Notes: generated from the sequence alone by a model not told the origin. Positions 1 through 12,389 are shown, counted from the stretch's first letter. The stretch: DNA of 64,000 nt from Neoarius graeffei (GCF_027579695.1 NC_083587.1:33709732-33773731); one strand, 5' to 3'. Numbers and translations: made by a program.

Positions 1-850
1 CATGAAGGTCCATTTTTAAATCAGATCCATCATTTTATCGTTTTCTTGGGCTGCCGTCATTATGTCCCGTTGTGTTAAAACCCAATCAGTAAGGGACAGC
101 TCAGGCTTTCCACTTCCGTCTGCTGTGGAATGACGGATATAATTTCATCCAAACCTGGACGCGACTCGACTGTATTTCTGGCAAGACAATGAAGTCTGAC
201 AGCCATTTTCAGCTGAATTAACTCTAGTTGGTTTATTACATTTCAAAAGTCAACATGGCTGCTTTTGGTCTTCTGCCATAACACTGACCTGGGGTTTGTA
301 TCTGATGTCGCTAATTTATTATTTTCATACTTGTAGGTTAATAAAACAAACACTTGCTGACACCCTGTATACCAGCCCTAAGTATTTTTTATTTATATAA
401 TATTATTCTATCCTAATAAAAGTGACCATAATTTTTTTTTTATTAAAGAACAGAGCTTCTGAGAGGAAAGCTGATCAAGCAATAAAACATACAATATACT
501 GTATTACCAAAGCAAACGTTCATAATAAGCCTAGTAATTTTTGGTTATGTAACTGAATAACAAATTTGTCAAATAGCAAATAAAACCCAGTTCGCCCACT
601 GTAGATGGCTACATGCAGATTATCTGTAGGTTGTTCCATTAGCACTAATCCAATAAAATGTTAAACCGTATATTCTTTTTTTATTATCATGAATTACTCT
701 CTTAACGTTTGAAAACACAGCAATGTGACTTTAAATTGTGTTTTGGTTTGCTTATCATGCCTGAAGCAATGCAAACACTACAAGCATGTAGACCATCCAG
801 AAGGCCTATCTAGAAACCCTCTAGTCCAATAAAGGGAAAAGCTACTTTAC
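1..850. other. AT-rich flank, no gene seen
   Basis: No exon, RNA gene or known repeat was recognised here. The sequence is AT-rich and all frames are frequently closed. Confidence 0.5.
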
Positions 851-871
851 TTGGGAAGCATTTGCCCTTTC

Positions 872-873
872 TT

Positions 874-963
<90 letters not shown>

Positions 964-1024
964 CATCTATCCATCCATCCATCCATCCATCCATCCATCC
1001 ATCCATCCATCCATCCATCCATCC
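872..1024. repeat. Compound tetranucleotide microsatellite (TCTA)n-(TCCA)n
   Basis: About 90 bases of TCTA repeats run directly into about 60 bases of TCCA repeats. The open frames across it (Leu-Ser-Ile-Tyr and His-Pro-Ser-Ile repeats) are repeat artefacts. Confidence 0.95.
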
Positions 1025-1323
1025 CAAATAACCCCAGAGGTTAAGATGAGAATTAGACCTGTATAATTACAGCAGTGGAACTGTTGTGACTGTAATTATT
1101 GGAAAGATCAGTCAGTCCTTGGAAAGATCTGATGTCGCATGTGCATTATCTTGTGACTGACTGCATGGTGTATCATTAATGAACTGCGTCAGCAAAACGG
1201 CTTCCATCTCTTTAGATTCAGAAATAAATGGAGTTTTGTCCGACAGAGGGCACAACCAGATATTTGGTTAAAATACATACCCAACATTCAACCCCCCCCC
1301 CCCCCCCCCCCCCATAACACGGG

Positions 1324-1361
<38 letters not shown>

Positions 1362-1598
1362 CAGTAAGCTTCAACTGAAACATGTTAAAAGTGAATGGTT
1401 CCTTTCCATGCTATTTCATAATCATGCTAATTTAATAATATTAATGATTTATTTGATTGAATATGGTTTACGGCAATTAAAGCTGCACTGGAACCTTAAC
1501 CATTCATAAATGTGCATATAATTTAGCTGCTGTCAGTACTTACAGATTTGAAACTCTACAGCAGTACAGAATTAACACCTCTCCATCATCTCCCTTAG

Positions 1599-1652
<54 letters not shown>

Positions 1653-2403
1653 TCTCTCTGTGTGTGTGTGTGTGTGAGGCAAATTAGGCACCAGTAACAT
1701 TTAATACACATTTAATCAGAAATCATTTTATTTAGAAAATCTACAAATCAATTAATCAACCAAACGAACAATACAATTTAAAAATTGAAGAGGAAATGAA
1801 GAAATGAAGGCCTATACATATACAGTTGATACATATCTCCCCCAGTCCTCCACCCCAGCAAAAAAAAAAATCCAATTTTCCATTTCATACACATTAACCT
1901 TGACCATCGCTGTAATGAAATCATATTTGATTCAATGCAGGCATTTTATAAACAATTTAATAAACATTTATCTCATCTATTTCATGTAATACAAGAATGG
2001 GCCAAATTAAAGAACATGCTTCATCACTTAATGGCAGTGCAACACTGACCTGCTGCTCTACAGCACAGAACTGCTGCTATTGGAAACTCAATTAGGAGAA
2101 AAATGTGAACTTCTCCAGATCACCATTAATCTTTTTTTGGGGGGAAGAAATGTTTTTTTCCTCCTATCCCTGTTCCTCTTAAAATTTGAGAAATAGGAAC
2201 ATGGACGTCTAGACTACTGAGCTGGAAAAAAACAACAACACAACCATGAGCTATTATGAAATTTAAAACAACAACAACAACAACAACAACATTAGATGAT
2301 ACAATATTTGGATTTAATCATTTTTAATTCAACATTGTCGAAGTTAACTCTGTATTTTGTATTAATTTAATGCTGTGCATAAAAGGTTTTGTATCCTAAA
2401 CAT

Positions 2404-2739
2404 CCATCAGTTATCTGTAACTGCTTATCATGTGCAAGCTGGAGCCTATCCCAGGTGACTATGGGCGAGAGGCGGGGTACACCCTGGACAAGTTGTCAAA
2501 TCATTACAGGGCTGACACATAGAGACAAACAACCATTCACACTCACTGCCAGTTTAGAGCCACCAATTAACCTAACCTGCATGTCTTTAGGCTGTGGGGG
2601 AAACCGGAGCAAACCGACACAGATGTGAGGAGAACATGCAAACTCTACACAGAAAGGCCCCTGTTGGCCACTGGGCTCAAACCCAGAACCTTCTTGCTGT
2701 GAGGCGACAGTGCTAACCACTACACGACCATGCCCCCCG
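2404..2739 (-). mobile_element. tRNA-derived SINE, older subfamily
   Basis: The SINE lies in reverse orientation. Its tRNA-like head, with the B-box region, is at the right end and the ATGGATG-type tail is at the left. It is flanked by the direct repeat TCCTAAACAT (2394-2403 and 2740-2749). It is more diverged than the SINEs at 42 kb and 51 kb. Confidence 0.85.
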
Positions 2740-3047
2740 TCCTAAACATGTTCATTCAAAAAACACAAAATGGCAAATGTCATGATTCCCTGGAAGCGTG
2801 GCATTTATTAGCCTATAAAAATATATAGTGTTAGTTTGTATTATGAAGAAACTCTATATCAGATTGGCAACAAGACAGAATACAATCAAATGTAATATAG
2901 CATTCAGATTAACAACATACTTCAGAAGAAAATACACACTTTCCCTAAATTTAGGCTACTGATGAGTAAGAACACATTATCACTACTTTCTGAAGCACTT
3001 AAATTTATGGTTAAGGTTGGCTGTGGGGTTTAACATACACCAGAGCA

Positions 3048-3135
3048 AAATTATCTTATCTTATCTTATCTTATCTTATCTTATCTTATCTTATCTTATC
3101 TTATCTTATCTTATCTTATCTTATCTTATCTTATC
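3048..3135. repeat. Pentanucleotide microsatellite (CTTAT)n
   Basis: About 17 uninterrupted units. The Ile-Leu-Ser-Tyr-Leu open frame here is a repeat artefact. An equal array lies in the second copy of the duplication. Confidence 0.95.
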
Positions 3136-3389
3136 TCTCATCAGTGTAGGTTTTATGGTGGTGTTTCACATGTTCTCCCAATTGGGTTTCTTCCAGGTTC
3201 CCCAATTTCATACCACCAACCAAAAACATCCTGCTATGTGAAATAATAATTTCAATTGCCCTTCAGTGTTAATTACTGTGTCCAGGGTTTTAATCCAAAT
3301 CCATCGTGACACATATTTTCTGATCATACTCATTAACTATCTTTTAAATATTTATTAATGTATACAAATATGTATTATATATTTATTAT

Positions 3390-3745
3390 ATCCACAATTG
3401 TTGGCACCCCTTGTAAAGTTTAGTGACAAGGGTTAGAAAAAAATCCACCTTTTGGTGAAGTCACTTCATCTCACACTGAAAAAATGAGAAAAGTCCTTGT
3501 TGCTGAATTACAAGAGAAAGCAAAATCTTAGGGTTTCTAAGTCTCCAAAACCACCATCAGACACCACCTCCATCCCAACAGATTATTTGGAAGGTCTGAG
3601 AGAAAAAAAAAGCCTTTTCTGTCAGTTAACCACAAATGTAACCATTTGAAGTTTGTGAAACACTTCTACAACTTTGACTGGAATCGTGTTCTATGGTCTG
3701 ATGTAACAAAAATGGAGCTTTTTGGCAATAAACACTCAAGATGGG
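3390..3745 (+). mobile_element. Tc1-like element family A, left fragment (copy 1)
   Basis: The left terminal repeat (CACAATTGTTGGCACCCC) and degenerate 5' transposase sequence match 6106-6461. In this copy the element is cut off because the tandem duplication junction falls at the end of the SINE inserted in it. Confidence 0.85.
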
Positions 3746-4027
3746 TGTTTGCATGTTCTCCCCGTGTCCGCATGGGTTTCCTCCGGGTGCTCCGGTTTCC
3801 CTCACAGTCCAAAGACATGCAGGTTAGGTTAACTGGTGACTCTAAATTGACCGTAGGTGTGAATGTGAGTGTGAATGGCTGTCTGTGTCTATGTGTCAGC
3901 CCTGTGATGACCTGGCGACTTGTCCAGGGTGTACCCTGCCTTTCGCCCGTAGTCAGCTGGGATAGGCTCCAGCTTGCCTGCGACCCTGTAGAAGGATAAA
4001 GCGGCTAGAGATAATGAGATGAGATGA
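3746..4027 (+). mobile_element. tRNA-derived SINE, 5'-truncated
   Basis: It starts inside the SINE body (GTTTGCATGTTCTCCCCGTG) and ends in the GAGAT-rich tail. The tail abuts the start of duplication copy 2. Confidence 0.9.
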
Positions 4028-4073
4028 GACATACCCAACATTCAACCCCCCCCCCCCCCCCCCATAACACGGG

Positions 4074-4119
<46 letters not shown>

Positions 4120-4356
4120 CAGTAAGCTTCAACTGAAACATGTTAAAAGTGAATGGTTCCTTTCCATGCTATTTCATAATCATGCTAATTTAATAATATT
4201 AATGATTTATTTGATTGAATATGGTTTACGGCAATTAAAGCTGCACTGGAACCTTAACCATTCATAAATGTGCATATAATTTAGCTGCTGTCAGTACTTA
4301 CAGATTTGAAACTCTACAGCAGTACAGAATTAACACCTCTCCATCATCTCCCTTAG

Positions 4357-4422
<66 letters not shown>

Positions 4423-5189
4423 TCTCTCTCTCTCTCCTTCTCTCTGTGTGTGTGTGTGTGTGAGGCAAATTAGGCACCAGTAACATTTAATACACATTTA
4501 ATCAGAAATCATTTTATTTAGAAAATCTACAAATCAATTAATCAACCAAACGAACAATACAATTTAAAAATTGAAGAGGAAATGAAGAAATGAAGGCCTA
4601 TACATATACAGTTGATACATATCTCCCCCAGTCCTCCACCCCAGCAAAAAAAAAAATCCAATTTTCCATTTCATACACATTAACCTTGACCATCGCTGTA
4701 ATGAAATCATATTTGATTCAATGCAGGCATTTTATAAACAATTTAATAAACATTTATCTCATCTATTTCATGTAATACAAGAATGGGCCAAATTAAAGAA
4801 CATGCTTCATCACTTAATGGCAGTGCAACACTGACCTGCTGCTCTACAGCACAGAACTGCTGCTATTGGAAACTCAATTAGGAGAAAAATGTGAACTTCT
4901 CCAGATCACCATTAATCTTTTTTTGGGGGGAAGAAATGTTTTTTTCCTCCTATCCCTGTTCCTCTTAAAATTTGAGAAATAGGAACATGGACGTCTAGAC
5001 TACTGAGCTGGAAAAAAACAACAACACAACCATGAGCTATTATGAAATTTAAAACAACAACAACAACAACAACAACATTAGATGATACAATATTTGGATT
5101 TAATCATTTTTAATTCAACATTGTCGAAGTTAACTCTGTATTTTGTATTAATTTAATGCTGTGCATAAAAGGTTTTGTATCCTAAACAT

Positions 5190-5525
5190 CCATCAGTTAT
5201 CTGTAACTGCTTATCATGTGCAAGCTGGAGCCTATCCCAGGTGACTATGGGCGAGAGGCGGGGTACACCCTGGACAAGTTGTCAAATCATTACAGGGCTG
5301 ACACATAGAGACAAACAACCATTCACACTCACTGCCAGTTTAGAGCCACCAATTAACCTAACCTGCATGTCTTTAGGCTGTGGGGGAAACCGGAGCAAAC
5401 CGACACAGATGTGAGGAGAACATGCAAACTCTACACAGAAAGGCCCCTGTTGGCCACTGGGCTCAAACCCAGAACCTTCTTGCTGTGAGGCGACAGTGCT
5501 AACCACTACACGACCATGCCCCCCG
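5190..5525 (-). mobile_element. tRNA-derived SINE, older subfamily (duplicate copy)
   Basis: Duplicate of the SINE at 2404-2739, with the same TCCTAAACAT flanks. It arose by the segmental duplication, not by a second insertion. Confidence 0.85.
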
Positions 5526-5763
5526 TCCTAAACATGTTCATTCAAAAAACACAAAATGGCAAATGTCATGATTCCCTGGAAGCGTGGCATTTATTAGCCA
5601 ATCAAATGTAATATAGCATTCAGATTAACAACATACTTCAGAAGAAAATACACACTTTCCCTAAATTTAGGCTACTGATGAGTAAGAACACATTATCACT
5701 ACTTTCTGAAGCACTTAAATTTATGGTTAAGGTTGGCTGTGGGGTTTAACATACACCAGAGCA

Positions 5764-5851
5764 AAATTATCTTATCTTATCTTATCTTATCTTATCTTAT
5801 CTTATCTTATCTTATCTTATCTTATCTTATCTTATCTTATCTTATCTTATC
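5764..5851. repeat. Pentanucleotide microsatellite (CTTAT)n (duplicate copy)
   Basis: Counterpart of the array at 3048-3135 with nearly the same number of units. Confidence 0.95.
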
Positions 5852-6461
5852 TCTCATCAGTGTAGGTTTTATGGTGGTGTTTCACATGTTCTCCCAATTG
5901 GGTTTCTTCCAGGTTCCCCAATTTCATACCACCAACCAAAAACATCCTGCTATGTGAAATAATAATTTCAATTGCCCTTCAGTGTTAATTACTGTGTCCA
6001 GGGTTTTAATCCAAATCCATCGTGACACATATTTTCTGATCATACTCATTAACTATCTTTTAAATATTTATTAATGTATACAAATATGTATTATATATTT
6101 ATTATATCCACAATTGTTGGCACCCCTTGTAAAGTTTAGTGACAAGGGTTAGAAAAAAATCCACCTTTTGGTGAAGTCACTTCATCTCACACTGAAAAAA
6201 TGAGAAAAGTCCTTGTTGCTGAATTACAAGAGAAAGCAAAATCTTAGGGTTTCTAAGTCTCCAAAACCACCATCAGACACCACCTCCATCCCAACAGATT
6301 ATTTGGAAGGTCTGAGAGAAAAAAAAGCCTTTTCTGTCAGTTAACCACAAATGTAACCATTTGAAGTTTGTGAAACACTTCTACAACTTTGACTGGAATC
6401 GTGTTCTATGGTCTGATGTAACAAAAATGGAGCTTTTTGGCAATAAACACTCAAGATGGGT

Positions 6462-6745
6462 GTTTGCATGTTCTCCCCGTGTCCGCATGGGTTTCCTCCG
6501 GGTGCTCCGGTTTCCCTCACAGTCCAAAGACATGCAGGTTAGGTTAACTGGTGACTCTAAATTGACCGTAGGTGTGAATGTGAGTGTGAATGGTTGTCTG
6601 TGTCTATGTGTCAGCCCTGTGATGACCTGGTGACTTGTCCAGGGTGTACCCCGCCTTTCGCCTGTAGTCAGCTGGGATAGGATCCAGCTTGCCTGCGACC
6701 CTGTAGAAAAGGATAAAGCAGCTAGAGATAATGAGATGAGATAAG
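6462..6745 (+). mobile_element. tRNA-derived SINE inside the Tc1-like element
   Basis: A 5'-truncated SINE flanked by a perfect 13-base target duplication ACTCAAGATGGGT (6449-6461 and 6746-6758). Both flanks are Tc1-like sequence, so it inserted after the transposon. Confidence 0.92.
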
Positions 6746-7331
6746 ACTCAAGATGGGTTTGGTGTAAAAAGAAGGATGGCTATAATGAAAAGAACCCAAT
6801 CCCAGCTGTAAAATAAGGTGGAAGTTCTGTGATGTTTTAGGGCTGTTTTTCCTCCAAAGGCCCTGGAAACCTTGTTAGCATACACAGCATCATTGACTCT
6901 ATGAAATACCAGGACATTTTAAATCAAAATCTGGCTGCCTCTGTCTGGAAACTAAAATCGGGTCGTCATTGGATCTTCCAGCAGGACAATAACCTGAAGC
7001 ATATGTCCAAATCAACACAAAAATGGTTAACTGACCACAGAATCAAGCTTCTGCCCTGGCCATCTCAGTCCCCTGACCTGAACCCCAGTGAAAACCTGTG
7101 GGATGAGCTGAAGAGGAGACAGCCCAAGAGAGCCAAGGACCCTGGATGATCTGTAGAGATTGTGTAAAGAGTAAAGGTTTCAGATGCCCTGTTCTGTATC
7201 TCCAACCTTATAAAATGCTATAGGAGAGACTCTGTGCTGTTTTACTGACAAAAGGAGGTTGTAGAGAGTACTAAATGCAAGGGTGTGAATAATAGTGGCA
7301 CGTGTTTTTGTTGAAAATATTTATTTTTTCA

Positions 7332-7662
7332 GGGCGGCACAGTGGTGTAGTGGTTAGCACTGTCACCTCACAGCAAGAAGGTTCTGGGTTCTAGCCCAGT
7401 GGCAGACAAGGGCCTTTCTGTGTGGAGTTTGCATGTTCTCCCCGTGTCTGCGTGGGTTTCCCTCACAGTCCAAAGACATGCAGGTTAGGCTAATTGGTGG
7501 CTCTAAATTGACTGTGAATGGTTGTTTGTCTCTATGTGTCAGCCCTGTGATGATTTGGCGACTTGTCCAGGGCGTACCCCGCCTCTCGGCCATAGTCAGC
7601 TGGGATAGGCTCCAGCTTGCCCAAAACCCTGCACAGGATAAGCGGTTACAGATAATGGATGG
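7332..7662 (+). mobile_element. tRNA-derived SINE, older subfamily
   Basis: A near full-length copy beginning GGCGGCACAGTGGTGTAGTG, with an ATAATGGATGGA tail. It is flanked by ATTTATTTTTTCA and ATTTATTTCTTCA, a target duplication with one mismatch, and interrupts the right part of the Tc1-like element. Confidence 0.9.
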
Positions 7663-7839
7663 ATTTATTTCTTCATGAGGGATTTGTTTTTCTCTGAATA
7701 AATGTATTTCAATTGAAGGTTGGATTTTTCTCATTTTTTCAGTGTGAGATGAAGCGACTTTACGAGAAGGTGATTTTTTCTAACCCCTTCTTACTAATCT
7801 TTCATAAAAAGACTGCCAGTAATCATGGAGGATATCCAT

Positions 7840-9430
7840 GATTTAATGAGTTATTTCATTTATATTCACCATCACCCTGACTATTATAAAGAGTTTATAC
7901 TGTAGATAACTGAACGAATGAATATATGTATTAATATAAATAACACTACTAAGTAGGCTATAGGGTACAGTATAAATTTAGTCAACTTAACCCTCCCCCC
8001 ATTTTTTTTTTATAGATAGTAGCCTATAAAACTTTCTCTCTGAAGAATTATAAAGAGTTCAATAAATGTCTGAAATATTCTTTCCTATAATTTCAGGAGG
8101 TGATGATATATGATCTTATTGTTGAGCTGTAGCTGTGTGAATGTATTATGTATTACTGATGCATTATGATTCAGGGTTTATATAACAGGTGTGTGAGTTC
8201 TGGCCCCTGATCCACACTGACAACACAAAAGGTTCATTTCAAACCAACACCCAGAGTCAGTCATTATCTTGTTGTTAAACATTTGTTGCTGCGACAACTA
8301 AATAATAAAGTGTAAAAACACACCCAACACACCCACACACTCACAAATTATTAACAGAGATGTATACGGGCAAACTTAAGCATTTGTTACATCCATTTTG
8401 TGGAATAACAAGTGAGAGTGAAACAAAATGGCGACTGTTTCTCTCGAGCATCACCTGCAACATCATCACATCGTCGTCATTTCACATTCATAGTTAATCA
8501 AGGTTAAAATATAGATGAGTTGTGGTATTGGCTCAAATTAAAATTTGATTTTAATCAAATTCATTGAAATGACTATTAATCGTTCACATGTTTGCCTAAA
8601 ATCAGGTTGTAAATATTCATCTCTCTGGAAAGATATTACAAGAGTATGGAATAATAGTGATAGTAATCAGAAGGGTTCATAATAATGAGATAAGTGGTAA
8701 TTTTGAGAAAATATTCTCATTAGTATGAAACAGTAAGTCATTATTATGACATAAAATCTCATTATAATGTGACTTAATTTTTTTCCATACTCTTAAACTT
8801 TTGTTTAAGAGAATCTGAGATGGTCCCTCAGGGAGCCTATGAAAGCTTCTTCGTTAATCTTCTTTAACGTTTGATTTGTTCTTCTCTTAGATTAATCATG
8901 TTTGGCATTGAAAAGCATTGATGCATTTTCTGTATTTCTAAAACTGCCGTACATGATAAATAATCACTTAAACAACACATTCTCATTTTGGGACCCCTAA
9001 AGTCAACTTGTATGACATGTTGGGGCCCTGAGTTCTCTTTTTAAACTTGTAACTTAAAAAAAAAATAAAAATCCTTTTCTTCTCCATATGTGGTAAGAAT
9101 CCAGCTGTGGGTTTCAGCCTGAATATGGCACATCATGCATATTCTACAGCCCTCACCATTTGACAAATGGCTGCTGTAATGTCCATCCAACCAGGCTTCG
9201 GGCTAAAATAATAAAATAAGGTCACTGAAGCATTTGGTACTTTACAAAATGTGAATCGGACAATAAGAAACCCTGACACAAGTCAAGGATTGGTATTTGG
9301 CTCTAAAGCATCAAAGTTTGATCATTTATTAAAGCAAGGTGTAAGAGTCTTTTCTGTCTCCTATCAGCCTTCCTGACATCAATTAAACAGTTACATGATT
9401 AAATTGACAAAAGTTCATTTAGTTTTTAAT
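7840..9430. other. No gene or clear repeat seen
   Basis: AT-rich sequence without recognisable exons. An open frame follows at 9492-9797, but no family was recognised in it on either strand. Confidence 0.4.
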
Positions 9431-9839
9431 TAATATTAAAAACAATCAAAATAATACAAATACACAGTAAAAAGTGTGATGATATTGCAGAGTGAGAAAC
9501 AGCAGAATATTCCCAGAGTCGAATCAGGTTTCATCCTCAACTTTTGCACCTCCGGAAAGACCAGAGAGCTCCAGTGTTGGGACAGAAAAAGGCCAAAGAC
9601 TGTCTGTTTCTTACAGCAGAAATAAAGAGAGTACAGTCCAAACTGGGGAAATGGGATTTGTAAAGAAGAGTGTCCTCCATCTGAGTTTTCATCATGCTCT
9701 ATATACATCCTCTGATCCTCTGGGTCTCAGTGAAAGCGGGGAAGTAGTGAAAATAATCTTGTCAATACTAAACACTCACTTTATTTGGAGTCACTAAATA
9801 AACTCTGGTTTGCAGATTTTGATTTAAAAAATAGGGCGA

Positions 9840-10405
9840 CTATTAATTGTAAACCCCCCCCCCAGGGGTACAGGGGTACAGGGCCCAATTACCTCTCTGA
9901 TATGTTGCAGCGGCCTAACCCAATCAGAGCTACCAGATCACAGCAGCAAAATTTACTATTAAAACCAGTTGTTAAAACAAAGTGTGGTGAAGCAGCTTTT
10001 AGCTACTATGCAGTACAGCTATGGAACCAACTGCCAGAGGACATCAAAAATGCTCCTGCTGTTGGCAGCTTCAAATCTAGATTAAAGACCAAGCTGTTCT
10101 CAGATGCTTTCTGCTAACTGATAAATATCGTCATCTTTACATGTTTTAAACTTTACTTAACTTTTACAGGCTCTGCATGTTTTAAACTTTACTTAACTTT
10201 TATTCTGCTGTTTTTTACTGAACTTTTACTTCATTTTATTACTTTATTTCTACTATTGTTTAATTCTTCTTATTTTTTCCTCTCTTCTTCCCCCTTTATT
10301 TTATGTAATTTTATTTTCTATTGTTTACTGTTTTGCTTTTATCTCTGTAAAGCACATTGAACTGCCACTGTGTATGAAATGCGCTATATAAATAAACTTG
10401 CCTTG
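9840..10405 (+). mobile_element. 5'-truncated LINE (L2/Rex-like), C-terminal reverse transcriptase ORF and 3' tail
   Basis: The frame to 10117 reads NYLSDMLQRP, then FSYYAVQLWNQLPEDIK and SFKSRLKTKLF. This is the usual C-terminal end of teleost non-LTR reverse transcriptase ORFs (YLSDLL, LWN.LP, FK..LKT.LF). The stop is followed by a 3' UTR ending GCGCTATATAAATAAACTTG with a CCTTG repeat tail. The tail resembles the LINE tail at 20690-20955. The 5' part of the element is absent. The clade name is tentative. Confidence 0.8.
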
Positions 10406-11465
10406 CCTCCCCCCCAAAAAAAACACCAAAAAACAAACAAACCAAGAAACAAAACACGACTTAAACATTTTGTTTCTGTGGCACTGATGTCAGTTGATTT
10501 ATTTAAAACAAACAAACCAAAAAAAACACATGGTAATTTTGTTTTGTCTGTGCTGGAATTTTATTACGCAGGAAACATGGGCGTGCGCTCTGACGTCACA
10601 CTCCAATCATAATCAGCTCCTAACATTTCTTTTGGCAGAACTTGTTTTCATTACAGTCTTTAGACCACAACGCGGTTTAATTCTTAAATAAGAACGCGTT
10701 TATTAGCCTAATTTTCTATAACAGCACGGGTCTGTGTATTTACCTCCATAACATAAACATCTGGTTATTAATGCTCTGATAATAGACAAGCCTTTATTAT
10801 CATTCCTATTAGGTCCATCAGAGCATTCAGTGAAAACGTGTTGTCCAAATTTTCCCAAATATTTCAAGGAAGCATAATAGTGGACATGGTGAAGGTTTCT
10901 GTTTGGAGATGTTTATTTAATATTTATAGCAGGAGTGTCTAAGTGCAAATTCTGGTAGCTGAAGACTCAAATCTCGCCTTTTCCACATTTTCCAAAATTG
11001 GTTCATCGCTGTGGTATGAAACTGAAAGACTTGTCAATTTTTTTTTTGTTAGCCGATTTATTTGTTCATCCATATATCACTATTATTTTCTCAGCTGCAG
11101 TGAAAGGAATCCTGAGTTGCTGCAGCTCCTCACCCCTCCTGTCTGGGCTTGGTGAGTTTAATATGTGTATGAGGTTACCTCCCAGTCATACACATATTAC
11201 AGTAGTTTTCCTTCCTCTCAATGCACTTGATACAGCTAAACAGCTCATTAACAGCTCTTGAGTGTGTGAGATCAGTGAAAGCACTAAAATGTGCAGGACA
11301 ATGAGCTCTCCCCTCCAGGACCCACTGGGAACCCAACGAGAAAACAGCACTGCATGAATGAAAGAGGAGAAGGCTGGGCACAGTGCCGAAGAACAGCTTA
11401 CAGTTCATTTGCTTCATCTGTATCATTATTTATACATGGAGATAGTTGCTAGAAACTGTGGTTTG
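10406..11465. other. No gene recognised
   Basis: A mixed-composition stretch. Short open frames on both strands overlap and match nothing I recognise. Confidence 0.4.
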
Positions 11466-11470
11466 TGCGG

Positions 11471-11471
11471 C

Positions 11472-11515
<44 letters not shown>

Positions 11516-11652
11516 TCTTCATAAAGAAAGTTTACTAAGGCTACTTAAGAGCTCATTTGAGTCGACATTGCTGAATCTCTGCAGATGCCTTGCACCAAAC
11601 AAACCTTTCTCAAATATAAAAGAAGTGGTTTAGTTCCTTGGCAACTTCAAGG

Positions 11653-11692
<40 letters not shown>
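11471..11692. repeat. (ATA)n and (ATC)n trinucleotide arrays
   Basis: An ATA array at about 11471-11514 and an ATC array at about 11652-11692, separated by unique sequence. Confidence 0.95.
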
Positions 11693-11693
<1 letters not shown>

Positions 11694-11789
11694 ATAACTG
11701 ATATTATACAGTCTTCTACAAAACCCACCTTCACTACAGGTTTTGTCATGTATATTTAACGATTGTGCGAAAATTGTACAAAAAGTGTT

Positions 11790-12186
11790 ACCAAAAAAGT
11801 GTTAAAAAAATAGGTTTCATATTTTAGATTCTTCAAAGTTTACCTTGATGACGCTTTACACACTATTGTTATTATGTTAACCAGCTTCACGAGGGAGTCA
11901 CCTGGAATGCTTTTCAATTGCCTCGTCAAAAGTTAATTAGTGCAATTTCTTTCCTTTTTTAATGCGTTTGAGATCAAACAGTAAACAGTAAATAATAACA
12001 ATCCAGTAAACAGCCCTATTCAACACCACAACTGTAATAATCTGTATTATGTCAAGAATCACTCAACTAAAGAGAAACGACATCCGTCATTACTTTAAGA
12101 CATGAATGAAGTGTCTTTTATTTATTAAAAATAAAGTAAAACCATTTGAATTAGAAGGTGTGTCCAAATTTTGACTGGTACTGTGT
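11790..12186 (+). mobile_element. Tc1-derived MITE (GTCAAAAGTTTGGACAC family), copy 1
   Basis: The body carries CCAGCTTCACGAGGGAGTCA and the right end reads GTGTCCAAATTTTGACTGGT. This matches the ends of a Tc1 family widespread in teleosts; the transposase is deleted. The left terminal repeat is missing. Further copies are at 34556-35033 and 54328-54862. Confidence 0.75.
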
Positions 12187-12312
12187 GTTATATTCCTATG
12201 AATGCAGTGTTTACACACCTGCAACAAGGGGCTTTGAACAATAAAGTTGCTATATAGGAAGCATGTCTATAGGTGTGCGACCCAGTGATGATGGTGTCTG
12301 TCCTGTTTGCAG

Positions 12313-12389
12313 TTGTGGAGGATTTGTTCAAAAGCAGAGAGTCAGTGCTGGACATGAAAGCAATCTACCTTATGTCTCTTATTGCCAAG
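12313..12389 (+). pseudogene. Isolated exon resembling Sec1/Munc18 (syntaxin-binding protein)
   Basis: A 77-base open exon lies between a good acceptor (CTGTTTGCAG) and a donor (GTGTGT). In phase 2 it reads VEDLFKSRESV then MKAIYLMSLIAK. This resembles the early syntaxin-binding region of STXBP proteins (VEDL.K.REP......AIYLISP), which regulate SNARE-mediated vesicle fusion. The conserved Pro of REP and of SPT is replaced (RES, SLI). I found no neighbouring stxbp exon within 12 kb on either side, so a displaced or dying exon copy is more likely than a live gene. It could also be one exon of a gene whose other exons lie outside the window. Confidence 0.45.

Larger units (their letters stand above)
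1275..4027. repeat. Tandem segmental duplication, copy 1
   Basis: This 2.75-kb block starts with a 22-base C run and a GA repeat and ends at the 3' tail of a SINE. The same order of landmarks recurs immediately downstream: C run, GA run, CT run, an old SINE, an ATCTT array, a Tc1-like left end and a SINE. The two blocks are almost identical outside the microsatellites. Copy 1 keeps about 70 bases near 2814-2883 that copy 2 lacks. Confidence 0.95.
4028..6745. repeat. Tandem segmental duplication, copy 2
   Basis: Second copy of the block at 1275-4027. Corresponding features are offset by 2786 bases in the left part and 2715-2716 in the right part, the change reflecting a 70-base deletion in this copy. 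The microsatellites also differ in length. Confidence 0.95.
6106..7836 (+). mobile_element. Degenerate Tc1-like transposon, family A, broken by two SINEs
   Basis: Inverted ends of about 100 bases face each other: the left includes TTGGCACCCCTTGTAAAGTT and the right ends in ATCATGGAGGATATCC. The interior keeps transposase remnants. At 6901-7149 the frame reads WIFQQDNN and [15 protein letters not shown], the DDE signature around the second aspartate and the glutamate of Tc1 transposases. The gene is broken elsewhere. SINEs sit at 6462-6745 and 7332-7662. A related copy lies in commd3 intron 7. Confidence 0.88.

Noticed and set aside
851-1066. Open frames with Leu-Ser-Ile-Tyr and His-Pro-Ser-Ile repeats
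   Set aside because: Translation of the TCTA/TCCA microsatellite; nothing outside the repeat is conserved.
9492-9797. 101-codon frame MRNSRIFPESNQVSSS...
   Set aside because: No family recognised, the antisense is also open, and no splice or promoter context supports it.
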